Shown: piece after piece, positions 52,301-60,980 of the stretch
Numbering within the stretch: the stretch's first letter is position 1
Layout of the letters: every line of letters begins with the position of its first letter
Assembly (NCBI RefSeq): GCF_018780075.1
Contig: NZ_JADMKB010000069.1
Location: 1 to 64,000 of the forward strand
Length of the DNA: 64,000 nucleotides
From: Hydrogenophaga sp.
GTDB lineage: Bacteria > Pseudomonadota > Gammaproteobacteria > Burkholderiales > Burkholderiaceae_C
Reading direction: 5' to 3'
Position numbers and translations under genes: made by a program
Notes under the pieces: model-generated
What the model was told of the DNA's origin: nothing
The model's input: the letters and a program-made list of their open reading frames with translations, nothing else
Databases searched by the model: none

Positions 52301-52386
52301 TTCACAACACCGATCCGCCACACCCCCGGGTGGGGCGGGACGGCGGCGGCGGCACCCCGGTGCCCCGCCGCGTTGTCTTTCGAGGC

Positions 52387-52425
52387 ATGTCCCCATCGCA
52401 TGCAGCCCGCGTGCGATGGGGACAT
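52387..52425 (+). terminator. Strong hairpin between fliC and fliD
   Basis: A perfect 14-bp stem, ATGTCCCCATCGCA / TGCGATGGGGACAT, with an 11-nt loop. No T-run follows. A second GC-rich palindrome (GGCACCCCGGTGCC) followed by TTGTCTTTC precedes it and may be the actual fliC terminator; the 14-bp stem may stabilise the fliC mRNA end or limit read-through into fliD. Confidence 0.55.
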
Positions 52426-52451
52426 CCCGTCGTGGATGACAAGGAGCCCCC

Positions 52452-53867
52452 ATGGCCAGCATCTCTTCCCCAGGCATCGCCAGCGGCCTGGACATCCAGA
52501 GCATCGTCTCGCAGCTCGTCGCGCTGGAGAAAGCGCCCCTGACCCAGCTCAAGTCGCAGGCCACGTCCTTCCAGACCAAGCTATCGACCATGGGCACCAT
52601 CAAGTCGCAGGTGGCTGCGCTGGGCGATGCGGCGGCCAAGCTGTCCAAGAACACCGGCTGGGACGCCGTCAAGGCCACCTCGTCCAACCCCTCCGCCATC
52701 GGGGTGACGGTCAAGGCCGGCGCACCGGCCACCTCGGTCACCATGACGGTGCAGAACCTCGCCAAAGCCCAGTCCACCGCCTCCACCGCCGTGCCCACGG
52801 GCACCGCCATGGGCACGGGCAGCATGACCATCGAACTCGGCCAATGGACCGGCAGCAGCTTTGCCGCCGGCAGTGGCACACCGGTCACGATCGACATCGC
52901 CGCGGGCGAAGATTCGCTGGCCGAAATCGCAGCCAAGATCAACGAATCCGACGCGGGCGTGAGCGCCACGGTGCTCAAGGACGCCTCGGGCGAACGCCTG
53001 CTGATGCGCTCGAAAGACACCGGCGTGGAAAACGCCTTCCGCATCACGGTGGCCGACGACGACGGCGAGGACGCGGATGCCAGCGGCCTCTCGCGCCTGG
53101 CCTTCAGCGTGGGCAACGCCAACGGCATGTCGCGTTCACAAAGCGCCGAAAACGCCCTGGCCACGATCAACAACGTGAGCGTCAGCTCGGCCAGCAACAC
53201 GCTCTCCGGCACCCTCACCGGCATGACGATGCAGCTCAGCCAGGTCACCACCGCGCCGGTCGAGATCGAGGTCAGCAACAACACCGAGGCCATCAACGCC
53301 AACGTCAAGGCCTTTGTCGACGCGTACAACGCGCTCAACACCACGCTGGCCACCGCCACCCGCTACGACGAGGCCACCAAGATCGCCGGCCCCCTGCAAG
53401 GCGACTCCACCACGGTGGGCCTGCAGAACGCGCTGCGGGGCATGATGCGCTCAGTGTCCAGCAGCACGCCCTACAGCCGCCTGTCCGACGTTGGCATCGA
53501 GTTGAAATCCGGCGGCAAGCTGGAGATCGACGCGACGAAGATGGACGCCGCGATGGACAACCTGGACGACCTCAAGGCCCTGTTCACCACCACCGGCAGC
53601 GACCCCACGGCGGTCGGCTTCGGATGGAAGATCAAGACCTTTGCGGAGGGCCTGATCGACTCCGATGGCACGGTGACCAACAAGACCGAAGCCATCCAGG
53701 CCTCCATCAAACGCAACACCCTGAATCAGGAGCGCGTCAACGACAAAGCCGCGCGCTCCGAGAAGCGCCTGCTGGCCCAGTACAACGCCATGGACGCCTC
53801 GGTGGGCAAGCTCAACAGCCTGAGTGCCTTCGTCAGCCAGCAGATCACGATGTGGAACAAGAGCTGA
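52452..53867 (+). CDS. fliD: Filament cap protein FliD
   Basis: A 471-residue HAP2 protein. The N-terminal segment is SSPGIASGLDIQSIVSQLVA and LEKAPLTQLKSQATSFQTKL; the middle is Ser/Thr-rich; the C-terminal coiled coil ends NSLSAFVSQQITMWNKS. It caps the filament and folds flagellin at the tip. AAGGAG lies 6 nt before the start. Confidence 0.95.
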   Translation: MASISSPGIASGLDIQSIVSQLVALEKAPLTQLKSQATSFQTKLSTMGTIKSQVAALGDAAAKLSKNTGWDAVKATSSNPSAIGVTVKAGAPATSVTMTVQNLAKAQSTASTAVPTGTAMGTGSMTIELGQWTGSSFAAGSGTPVTIDIAAGEDSLAEIAAKINESDAGVSATVLKDASGERLLMRSKDTGVENAFRITVADDDGEDADASGLSRLAFSVGNANGMSRSQSAENALATINNVSVSSASNTLSGTLTGMTMQLSQVTTAPVEIEVSNNTEAINANVKAFVDAYNALNTTLATATRYDEATKIAGPLQGDSTTVGLQNALRGMMRSVSSSTPYSRLSDVGIELKSGGKLEIDATKMDAAMDNLDDLKALFTTTGSDPTAVGFGWKIKTFAEGLIDSDGTVTNKTEAIQASIKRNTLNQERVNDKAARSEKRLLAQYNAMDASVGKLNSLSAFVSQQITMWNKS

Positions 53868-53881
53868 CGAAAATGAACACG

Positions 53882-53910
53882 TCAAGTACTACAGTCCCGG
53901 GCGCCGATGC
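53882..53910 (+). promoter_or_regulatory. Sigma-28-like promoter of fliS
   Basis: TCAAGTAC at 53882-53889, then GCCGAT at 53903-53908 (17 nt between TCAA and GCCG), directly followed by a second GCCGATAA. The TCAAGTAC half is identical to that before flgM. It lies about 40 nt before the fliS ATG. The spacing is 1-2 nt longer than ideal. Confidence 0.5.
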
Positions 53911-53947
53911 CGATAAAAAAAGGCATCAGCAACAAGGAATTGACACC

Positions 53948-54382
53948 ATGTTCACCTCGGTCCACTCCCGCGCAGCATCCGCCTACAAACGCGTTGCCGT
54001 CGAAACCAGCGTGCAAAGCGCCGACCCCCACACGCTGGTGGGTTTGCTCTACGACGCGCTGCTGCAGTCGATCGCCGAGGCCCGCGGCGCCATGAGCCGC
54101 GGCGACACGGTGGCCAAGGGCGCGTCCCTCGGCAAGGCCGTGCGCATCCTGGAAGAAGGTCTCAAGGCGGGGCTGAACCTGCGTGAAGGCGGGGACATCG
54201 CCGCCAACCTGCGCCAGCTCTACAGCTACAGCACGCTGCGCTTGACACAGGCCAACCTGCGCAACGACGAAAAAGCACTGGAAGAGGTGGCGCGGCTGAT
54301 CGAGCCCGTGGCCGAATCCTGGAAGCAGATCAAGGGCCAGGGGCCCACCCACCTTCATCCCGTCCTGGGCCAAGGAGCCTGA
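53948..54382 (+). CDS. fliS: Flagellin chaperone FliS
   Basis: A 144-residue helical protein starting MFTSVHSRAASAYKRVAVET, with the FliS features PHTLVGLLYDALLQSIAEAR and LREGGDIAANLRQLYSYSTL. It binds the flagellin C-terminus before export. ATG 53948 has AAGGA 9 nt upstream; an in-frame ATG at 53874 lies upstream of the proposed promoter. Confidence 0.92.
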   Translation: MFTSVHSRAASAYKRVAVETSVQSADPHTLVGLLYDALLQSIAEARGAMSRGDTVAKGASLGKAVRILEEGLKAGLNLREGGDIAANLRQLYSYSTLRLTQANLRNDEKALEEVARLIEPVAESWKQIKGQGPTHLHPVLGQGA

Positions 54383-54384
54383 CC

Positions 54385-54678
54385 ATGGAGCACAGTTTGC
54401 TGGACTACTACAAAGCCATCGAAAACGCGAGCCAGAAAATGCTGGAAGCGGCCCAGACCGAAAACTGGGACCAGATCGTCCACCTCGAAGGCACCTGCGC
54501 CGTGCTCATCGCCCAGCTGCGCCACAAGTCGCGCAGCGTGTCGCTGGCCCCCGAAGAGCGCAAGGAAAAGACCCGCATCATGCACCGCATCCTGCGCGCC
54601 GACGCCGAGATCCGCGTGCTGGCCGAGCCCTGGCTCAGCGATTTAGAACAGCTGATGGACGTCAAACAGGTGCATTGA
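54385..54678 (+). CDS. fliT: FliT-type flagellar chaperone
   Basis: A 97-residue helical protein two bases after fliS (MEHSLLDYYKAIENASQKML). Size, helicity and place behind fliD-fliS identify FliT, chaperone of FliD and modulator of FlhDC in enterics. The sequence itself is weakly conserved. Confidence 0.8.
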   Translation: MEHSLLDYYKAIENASQKMLEAAQTENWDQIVHLEGTCAVLIAQLRHKSRSVSLAPEERKEKTRIMHRILRADAEIRVLAEPWLSDLEQLMDVKQVH

Positions 54679-54681
54679 CAT

Positions 54682-54770
54682 GCCCCCCGCGCCGCCTGCG
54701 GCGTCACCCCCCAGGGGGCGATGCGAGTGGCCCGGCAAAGCCGGTTCCACCGCATCCTGGGTGAAGGCAC
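54682..54770 (+). repeat. Type A repeat, forward copy, between fliT and fliE
   Basis: CGCGCCGCCTGCGGCGTCAC, CCCCCCAGGGGG, GGCCCGGCAAAGCCGGTTCC and a CCACCGCATCCTGGGTGAAG end. It is paired with the inverted copy at 54796-54875 in the convergent fliT/fliE space, where the pair could act as a two-way terminator. Confidence 0.88.
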
Positions 54771-54795
54771 CTCACGTCGGAGGGGAAGTTGATCC

Positions 54796-54875
54796 CAGGG
54801 CACCGCGGAACCGGCTTTGCCGGGCCGCCAGTGCCGCCCCCTGGGGGGTGACGCCGCAGGCGGCGCGGGGGGAGC
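54796..54875 (-). repeat. Type A repeat, inverted copy, between fliT and fliE
   Basis: Plus-strand reading: GGGCACCGCGGAACCGGCTT, CCCCCTGGGGGG, TGACGCCGCAGGCGGCGCGGG. It touches the fliE stop. Confidence 0.88.
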
Positions 54876-54877
54876 CT

Positions 54878-55198
54878 TCAGACACTCATGTTCATGATGT
54901 CCGTGTAGGCCTGGACCATGCGGTTGCGCACATGCAAGGTGGCCTGAAACCCGATCTGCGACTTCTGCATCGCGAGCATGGTTTCTTCCAGGCTCACATT
55001 GGGGTTGCCCTTCTGCACCTCGTTCTGCAGGCGCGAGGCGTCGTTCTGGGCCTTGCTGACCGAGTCGAGCGCGCTCTTGAAGTTGTCGGCAAAACCGCCT
55101 CCCACGCCGCCGGCCGCGCCCGCGGCGGGTCGCTTGAAGGCGGTCTGGCCCACGCCGGTCAGGGCCTGGCTGGGCAGGGCATTGATTCGCAGGTCCAT
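54878..55198 (-). CDS. fliE: Hook-basal body adaptor FliE
   Basis: A 106-residue protein with GGGFADNFKSALDSVSKAQN and the C-terminal MLAMQKSQIGFQATLHVRNR plus MVQAYTDIMNMSV. It joins the MS ring to the rod. It is a single gene on the minus strand, divergent from fliF. Confidence 0.95.
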   Translation of the reverse strand: MDLRINALPSQALTGVGQTAFKRPAAGAAGGVGGGFADNFKSALDSVSKAQNDASRLQNEVQKGNPNVSLEETMLAMQKSQIGFQATLHVRNRMVQAYTDIMNMSV

Positions 55199-55260
55199 GG
55201 CGGTTTCCTTCACAAAAGTGCAGGCTTTGATGCTAGTGACCCGCCGCTGCCGACGCACCG

Positions 55261-55330
55261 GGAATAAGGGGTCAAAGGCCGGCCTTTTCATCGCTATGCG
55301 CGAAGGGCCGGGGCCGAATAATCGGTCGCA
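55261..55330. promoter_or_regulatory. Control region between fliE and fliF
   Basis: It contains GGAATAAGGGG (55261-55271), a palindrome AAAGGCCGGCCTTT, CGCTATGCGCG and CCGAATAATCGG. The GAATAAG and CGCTAT elements resemble FlhDC half-sites, but no pair has the 17-nt spacing, so the active combination is unclear. Confidence 0.35.
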
Positions 55331-55379
55331 ACGGGGGTGATGCCCCCTTTGCCGACCCACCACCGAGCCCCCTCCCGCC

Positions 55380-57044
55380 ATGAGCAACAACGTCGCCGAA
55401 CTGGACATGCAGCCCGTGAGCCGCAACGCCCTGAGCGCCGGTCTGTCGGGCATGGAAAAAGCCCAGAAGATCAAACTGGGCCTGGGGGCCTTCGGCCTGC
55501 TGGTGATCGCGATCGCGCTGTTTTTCATGGGCCAGCAGCCCGACTGGAAGGTGCTCTACGCCAACCTGAACGACAAGGACGGTGGCGCCATCATCGCGCA
55601 GCTCACCACGATGAACGTGCCCTACAAGTACACCGAGGGCGGCGGCGCGATCATGGTGCCCAGCGACAAGGTGCACGACACGCGCCTGCGCCTGGCCTCC
55701 CAGGGGCTGCCCAAGGGCTCGGTCAACGGCTTCGAGCTGATGGAGGCCAACCGCTTCGGCATGACCCAGTTCCAGGAGCGCCTGACCTTCCAGCGCGGCC
55801 TCGAAGGGGAACTCACCCGCTCGATCCAGTCGCTCTCGTCGGTGCAGGCCGCGCGCATCCACCTCGCCCTGCCCAACCAGAACGGCTTCTTCCGCGAACA
55901 GCAAAAGCCCAGCGCCTCGGTGCTGCTCACCCTGCACCCCGGCCGCACGCTGGACAAGGCGCAGGTCGCCGGCATCGTGCACCTGGTGGCGTCCAGCGTG
56001 CCCGAGATGAACCCCAAGGCGGTGAGCATCGTGGACGACGCCGGCAACCTGCTGTCGGCCACGCCCGAGGGCCAGGCCCAGGGCGCCGACACGCAGAAGC
56101 TGCAGTACGTGCAGCAGATGGAACAGCTCTATACCCGCCGCATCCTCGACATGATCGAGCCGCTCGTGGGCGTGGGCAACGTGAAGGCGCAGGTCAGCGC
56201 CGATGTCGATTTTTCGCTGGTGGAGTCCACCTCCGAGCAGCACAAGCCCAACCAGGGCGCCGAGCCCGGCACGGTGCGCAGCCAGCAGCTGATCGAAGAC
56301 GGCTCACCCGCCGTCGCGCAGCCCGCGGGCGTGCCCGGCGCCACCACCAACCAGCCCCCGGCCACCGGCACCGCACCCATCAACGGCGCCGCCGCCCCGC
56401 TGGGCGTGGCCGCCAACGGCGACAAGAGCGGCACGACGCGCAAGGAATCGGTCATCAACTACGAGATCGACAAGACGGTCAAGGTGGTGCGCGAGGCCAG
56501 CGGCACGGTGCGCCGCCTGACCGCCGCCGTGGTGGTGAACCACCGCAGCGTCACCGACAAGACGGGCAAGGCCATCACCAGCGCGATCCCGCCCGAGCAG
56601 CTGGAACAGATGACCGCCCTGGTGCGCGAGACCATCGGCTTCAACAAGGACCGCGGTGATTCGGTCAACGTGGTCAACGCGGTGTTCAACATCGCCAAAC
56701 CGGTCGAAGAGGTGCCGCTGGCCTGGTGGAAGCAGCCCGACAACATGGAGCTGGCGCGCAGCATGGCCTGGCCGGTGGGCATGCTGGGCATGGCGCTGCT
56801 GGTGCTGCTGGGCATGGTGCGCCCGGGCCTGAAGATGATGCGTTCACCGGCGCTGCCGAAGCCCGACAGCAACGCCAGAACGCCGCAGCTCAACGCCGTG
56901 CTCAACGAGACGCCCGATCGGCCGAGTCTGCCCATGCCCACCGAGGACCAGCGCCTGGCCGACGCGAAACGGCTGGCCCTGGAAAACCCGATGGCCGTGG
57001 CCAACATCGTCAAGAGCTGGGTCAACGGCGAAGCCCCTGCATGA
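55380..57044 (+). CDS. fliF: Flagellar MS-ring protein FliF
   Basis: A 554-residue protein. The N-terminal membrane helix is LGAFGLLVIAIALFFMG. Ring-building motifs are YKYTEGGGAIMVPSDKVHDT, LPKGSVNGFELME and ERLTFQRGLEGELTRSIQSL. A C-terminal membrane helix (GMLGMALLVLLGMV) precedes the FliG-binding tail. It is the first gene of the fliF-M operon. Confidence 0.95.
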   Translation: MSNNVAELDMQPVSRNALSAGLSGMEKAQKIKLGLGAFGLLVIAIALFFMGQQPDWKVLYANLNDKDGGAIIAQLTTMNVPYKYTEGGGAIMVPSDKVHDTRLRLASQGLPKGSVNGFELMEANRFGMTQFQERLTFQRGLEGELTRSIQSLSSVQAARIHLALPNQNGFFREQQKPSASVLLTLHPGRTLDKAQVAGIVHLVASSVPEMNPKAVSIVDDAGNLLSATPEGQAQGADTQKLQYVQQMEQLYTRRILDMIEPLVGVGNVKAQVSADVDFSLVESTSEQHKPNQGAEPGTVRSQQLIEDGSPAVAQPAGVPGATTNQPPATGTAPINGAAAPLGVAANGDKSGTTRKESVINYEIDKTVKVVREASGTVRRLTAAVVVNHRSVTDKTGKAITSAIPPEQLEQMTALVRETIGFNKDRGDSVNVVNAVFNIAKPVEEVPLAWWKQPDNMELARSMAWPVGMLGMALLVLLGMVRPGLKMMRSPALPKPDSNARTPQLNAVLNETPDRPSLPMPTEDQRLADAKRLALENPMAVANIVKSWVNGEAPA

Positions 57045-57088
57045 CCATGACCACCCGCTCGAACGGCGCACGCTAAGGAAACACGATC

Positions 57089-58084
57089 ATGGAAGACCAG
57101 GGAATCCAGGACGCCGCGATCTTTCTCATGTCGCTGGGCGAGGAAGAGGCGGCCGAGGTGTTCAAGCACCTGAACCCGAAGGAAGTGCAGAAGCTCGGCG
57201 AGGCCATCGCCAAGACCCGTTCCGTGTCCCACGAACGGGTCGATCAGGTGATCCAGAAGTTCACCTCCGTGGCCTCGTCGCAGAGCCTGCTGGTCTCCGA
57301 CACCGACAACTACGTGCGCGCGGTCCTCAAGCGCGCCCTGGGCGACGACAAGGCTTCGCTGCTGATCGACCGCATCCTGCAGGGCGGCGATGTCTCGGGC
57401 ATTGAAAGCCTGAAGTGGATGGACCCCCTGTCCATCGCGGAACTGCTGCGCAACGAGCACCCGCAGATCGTCGCGGCGATCATGGTGCACCTCGAATCGG
57501 ACCAGACCGCCAGCGTGCTGAAGAACTTCACCGAACGCACACGCAACGAGGTGATGCTGCGCATCGCCACGCTCGAAGGCATCCAGCCCACGGCGCTGAA
57601 GGACCTCAACGAGGTTCTCTACAAGGTGCTGGCCGGCGGCGACAAGATCCGCAAGACATCGATGGGCGGCATCAAGACCGCCGCCGAGATCATCAACATG
57701 ATGGGCTCGCAGATCGAGACCTCCATCATCGAGTCGATCCGCGGCTTCGACGCCGACCTGGCGCAGAAGATCATGGACAAGATGTTCACCTTCGAGGACC
57801 TGATCAAGCTCGACGGCAAGTCGATCCAGATGGTGCTCAAGGAAGTGCCGCTGGAATCGCTGGTGATCGCGCTCAAGGGCGCCACCTCGGAGCTGCGCGA
57901 ACTGATCCTCTCCAACATGTCCACGCGCGCCGCCGAGGGTCTGCGCGACGACCTGGAGTCGCGCGGTCCGGTCCGGCTGTCCGAAGTGGAAAGCCAGCAG
58001 AAGGACATCCTGAAAATTGTCCGGCGCCTGTCGGACGAGGGCCAGATCGTGATCGGAGGAGGCGACGATGAAGGCTTCGTCTAA
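57089..58084 (+). CDS. fliG: Motor switch protein FliG
   Basis: A 331-residue protein with AAIFLMSLGEEEAAEVFKHL, the EHPQ motif (RNEHPQIVAAIMVHL) and the charged torque helix of the C-terminal domain (ELREL near LILSNMSTRAAEGLRDDLES). It contacts MotA and FliM. It overlaps fliH by 17 nt. Confidence 0.96.
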   Translation: MEDQGIQDAAIFLMSLGEEEAAEVFKHLNPKEVQKLGEAIAKTRSVSHERVDQVIQKFTSVASSQSLLVSDTDNYVRAVLKRALGDDKASLLIDRILQGGDVSGIESLKWMDPLSIAELLRNEHPQIVAAIMVHLESDQTASVLKNFTERTRNEVMLRIATLEGIQPTALKDLNEVLYKVLAGGDKIRKTSMGGIKTAAEIINMMGSQIETSIIESIRGFDADLAQKIMDKMFTFEDLIKLDGKSIQMVLKEVPLESLVIALKGATSELRELILSNMSTRAAEGLRDDLESRGPVRLSEVESQQKDILKIVRRLSDEGQIVIGGGDDEGFV

Positions 58085-58778
58085 ACCCAACCCGCACACC
58101 CGGTTCATTCCCCGGGAGGAAATCGACGGTTGTTCGGCCTGGCACTTCTCGTCGATGGACGGCAGCGACCAGATCCGGGTCGCCGTGCCGGTGGCGGCAG
58201 AACCCGAACCCGACACCGCGCACGAGCAGGCGCTGCAAGACGCCCGCCAGCAGGCCTACGCCGACGGTTTCAACCACGGTCACGACGCCGGCGGCCAGGA
58301 AATGCGCGACGCGCTGGAAGCCACGGTGCACCGCAGCGCCGAAGAGACCGCGGTGCGCATGGGCCAGTTGCTGCACAGCATGACCGATCAGGTCATCGCC
58401 AGCGAACAGAAGATCGCGCGCCAGGTGCTCGAACTGGCCTGCGACATCGCGCGCCAGGTGATCCGCCAGGAGCTGCAGTCCAACACCACGCACCTGCGCG
58501 CGGTGATCGGCGAGTCGCTGGAGCTCATCGTCGAAGACGGGCTGCCCGCCACGGTGCGCATGCACCCGGACGACCTCTCGCTGATGAAGGGCACCCTGCT
58601 GGAGACCCTGGGCGAAAACGCACCCGACTTCGTGGCCGACCCGAGCATCTCGCCGGGGGGCTGCATGATCCAGTCGCCCAGCACCGCCGTGGACGCCACG
58701 ATCGAAAAACGCTGGTCGCGCGCGATCGGCAACCTGGGCATGAGCGCAGAGTGGCAACCGAAAGACGCTGATGTCTAG
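58068..58778 (+). CDS. fliH: Flagellar export regulator FliH
   Basis: A 236-residue protein with a disordered N-terminus, the central helix AYADGFNHGHDAGGQEMRDA with GxxxG-like spacing, and a C-terminal domain (ACDIARQVIRQEL, VRMHPDDLSLM). It forms a dimer that holds the ATPase FliI. The start lies within the fliG end. Confidence 0.9.
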   Translation: MKASSKPNPHTRFIPREEIDGCSAWHFSSMDGSDQIRVAVPVAAEPEPDTAHEQALQDARQQAYADGFNHGHDAGGQEMRDALEATVHRSAEETAVRMGQLLHSMTDQVIASEQKIARQVLELACDIARQVIRQELQSNTTHLRAVIGESLELIVEDGLPATVRMHPDDLSLMKGTLLETLGENAPDFVADPSISPGGCMIQSPSTAVDATIEKRWSRAIGNLGMSAEWQPKDADV

Positions 58779-58780
58779 AT

Positions 58781-58918
58781 GTGAAGCACCCCCGCCGCGC
58801 TGCGCACGACCCCCTCAAGGGGGCGATGCGGTGCGGCCCGGCGAAGCCGGTTCCGCCGCATCCTGGGTGGAACATTTCTCGCCGGACGCGCCGGGTTGCT
58901 TGTGAGCAGAGAGGTTGA
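58781..58918 (+). other. Repeat-encoded bridging ORF between fliH and fliI
   Basis: GTG 58781 lies two bases after the fliH TAG. The 45-codon frame ([20 protein letters not shown]...) crosses a type A repeat and ends in TGA at 58916-58918, one base before the fliI ATG at 58920. Its first residues (VKHP) parallel the MKHP of the gspJ/gspK bridge. Confidence 0.45.
58786..58868 (+). repeat. Type A repeat between fliH and fliI
   Basis: CCGCCGCGCTGCGCACGACC, CCCCCTCAAGGGGG, GGCCCGGCGAAGCCGGTTCC, CCGCATCCTGGGTGG. Confidence 0.85.
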
Positions 58919-58919
58919 C

Positions 58920-60392
58920 ATGACCGACAGCACACTGGGCACCGAGGGCCGCTGGGACCACTTCATGGGTGACCTGCGCACCAGCGCCAACGTGCACACC
59001 CCGCTGGAGGTGCGCGGCACGCTCACGCGCCTGGCCGGTCTGGTGCTCGAGGCCGTGGGCCTGCGGGTGCCGGTGGGCTCGCAGTGCCTGATCGCCAACG
59101 GCGCCAAGGAGCCGGTGCTGGCCGAGGTCGTGGGCTTCTCCAGCGACCGCGCCTTCCTCATGCCCGCTGGCGACACCCACGGCCTGGCCAGCGGTGCCAG
59201 CGTGACGCCGCTGCCGCCCTACCGCGCCACGCCGCGCCTGGGCCAGGTGAACAAGCCGCCCTCCCCCGGCGACCGCGGCCTGCTGCGCCTGCCGCTGGGC
59301 CGGGGCCTGCTGGGCCGCGTGGTCGACTCCCATGGCCACCCGATGGACCACCAGGGGCCGATCACGGACGTGGACATCGAGCCCATGGACCGCGCGCCGC
59401 TCAACGCCATGGACCGCGACCCGGTGCGCGAACCGCTGGACACCGGCGTGCGCGCGATCAACGCCCTGCTCACCGTGGGCCGGGGCCAGCGCATCGGCCT
59501 GTTCGCCGGCTCCGGCGTCGGCAAGTCGGTGCTGCTGGGCATGATGGCGCGCTACACCAAGGCCGACGTGATCGTGGTCGGCCTGATCGGCGAACGCGGC
59601 CGCGAGGTGAAAGAGTTCATCGAAGACATCCTCGGCGACGAGGGCCGCAAGCGCTCGGTCGTCGTGGCCGCGCCGGCCGACTCGCCGCCGCTGGTGCGCA
59701 TGCAGGGCGCGGCCTACGCGACCGCCATCGCCGAGCGCTTCCGCGACGACGGCCTGCACGTGCTGCTGCTGATGGACTCGCTCACGCGTTACGCCATGGC
59801 GCAGCGCGAGATCGCGCTCGCCATCGGCGAACCACCCGCCACCAAGGGCTACCCGCCGAGCTGCTTTGCCAAGCTGCCGCAGCTGGTGGAGCGCAGCGGC
59901 AACGGCCTGAACGGCAAGGGTTCGATCACCGCCTTCTACACCGTGCTCAGCGAGGGCGACGACCAGCAGGACCCGATCGCCGACGCGGCGCGCGCCATCC
60001 TGGACGGCCACATCGTGCTCTCGCGCGCGCTCGCCGAATCGGGCCACTACCCCGCCATCGACGTCGAGGCCTCGGCCTCGCGCGTGATGCACAACGTGGC
60101 CGGTGCCGTGCACCTGGAGCTGGCGCGCAAGTTCCGCAACAACTACTCGCGCTACATGAAGAGCCGCGACCTGATCCAGCTCGGCGCCTACGCCGCCGGC
60201 AGCGACCCCGAGACCGACCGGGCCATCGTGCTCTACCCCGCGCTGCAGCGTTTCCTGATGCAGGACATGCACGAGGCCGCCACGATGGACGTCAGCCTGA
60301 AACAGCTCGCCACGGCGCTGCAGGAAGACAAGGGTGGCAAGGACCCGAAACAGCGCCAGGCCCGCCCCCACCACAACCCATATGAGGGATGA
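58920..60392 (+). CDS. fliI: Flagellar export ATPase FliI
   Basis: A 490-residue F1-beta-like ATPase: Walker A GSGVGKS (197-203), [20 protein letters not shown], Walker [19 protein letters not shown], and [17 protein letters not shown]. It unloads substrates at the export gate. ATG 58920 ([15 protein letters not shown]) has GAGAGG upstream; a TTG at 58896 would include that site. Confidence 0.96.
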   Translation: MTDSTLGTEGRWDHFMGDLRTSANVHTPLEVRGTLTRLAGLVLEAVGLRVPVGSQCLIANGAKEPVLAEVVGFSSDRAFLMPAGDTHGLASGASVTPLPPYRATPRLGQVNKPPSPGDRGLLRLPLGRGLLGRVVDSHGHPMDHQGPITDVDIEPMDRAPLNAMDRDPVREPLDTGVRAINALLTVGRGQRIGLFAGSGVGKSVLLGMMARYTKADVIVVGLIGERGREVKEFIEDILGDEGRKRSVVVAAPADSPPLVRMQGAAYATAIAERFRDDGLHVLLLMDSLTRYAMAQREIALAIGEPPATKGYPPSCFAKLPQLVERSGNGLNGKGSITAFYTVLSEGDDQQDPIADAARAILDGHIVLSRALAESGHYPAIDVEASASRVMHNVAGAVHLELARKFRNNYSRYMKSRDLIQLGAYAAGSDPETDRAIVLYPALQRFLMQDMHEAATMDVSLKQLATALQEDKGGKDPKQRQARPHHNPYEG

Positions 60393-60568
60393 CCCCCCGA
60401 TGCGCCTTTGGCGCTCCCCCCCAGGGGGCAACACCAGCGGCCTGGCCAAGCCAGTTCCGCGGTGTTCCCGGACTGAGCACCTTCTCTCGACAACGTTGGA
60501 GCCACAAGAATGAGCAACATGCAGACCTTGCACAAGGTGGTGGAACTGGCGACGCGGCGACGCGATGA
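60389..60568 (+). other. Repeat-encoded open frame from the fliI stop across the fliJ start
   Basis: The ATG at 60389 overlaps the fliI stop (ATGA). The frame ([20 protein letters not shown]...) is open for 59 codons and ends 58 nt inside fliJ. It resembles the other bridging frames, but its end does not meet the fliJ start precisely. Confidence 0.35.
60392..60475 (+). repeat. Type A repeat between fliI and fliJ (diverged)
   Basis: GATGCGCCTTTGGCGCTCC, CCCCCCAGGGGG, GGCCTGGCCAAGCCAGTTCC, GCGGTGTTCCCGG. The third arm has compensating changes (CTGGCCAAGCCAG instead of CCGGCAAAGCCGG), which suggests the stem is maintained. Confidence 0.75.
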
Positions 60569-60980
60569 CGCGTTGACGGTGCTGGGGCAGGCCAAGCGGG
60601 AACTGCACATGGCGCAGGAGCAGCTGACCCAGCTCAAGACCTACGCCGACGAGGCCCACCAGCGCTGGGCCACGCGCACCAGCACCAGCGGTGTCGATGC
60701 GGCCCTGCTGCACCACCACCGCCAGTTCATGCAGAAGATCGAACACGCCATGGACTTCCAGCTGGCCGTGCAGCGCAACCGCGAAGACTCGGTGGAGCGC
60801 GCCCAGGCCCAGGTCTATGCCGCCGAGCGCGACGTGGCGGGCCTGCGCAAATACGCCGACCGCAAGCAGCAGGCCATCGACCACCGCACCCTGCGCCAGG
60901 AACAGAAAGCCACCGACGAAATGGCCCTGACCATCCACCTGCGCCAGAGCATGGCCCACGCACAGGGGCTGCGGTCATGA
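60510..60980 (+). CDS. fliJ: Flagellar export chaperone FliJ
   Basis: A 156-residue antiparallel coiled-coil protein (MSNMQTLHKVVELATRRRDD; LTQLKTYADEAHQRW; RQEQKATDEMALTIHLRQ). It lies between fliI and fliK and acts as the stalk of the FliI ring. It ends as ATGA with the type C mini-ORF. Confidence 0.9.
   Translation: MSNMQTLHKVVELATRRRDDALTVLGQAKRELHMAQEQLTQLKTYADEAHQRWATRTSTSGVDAALLHHHRQFMQKIEHAMDFQLAVQRNREDSVERAQAQVYAAERDVAGLRKYADRKQQAIDHRTLRQEQKATDEMALTIHLRQSMAHAQGLRS

Noticed and set aside
54680-55267. Plus-strand open frame of 195 codons behind fliT
   Set aside because: It runs through two type A repeats and then opposite fliE; no family features, and the stretch is explained by repeats plus fliE.
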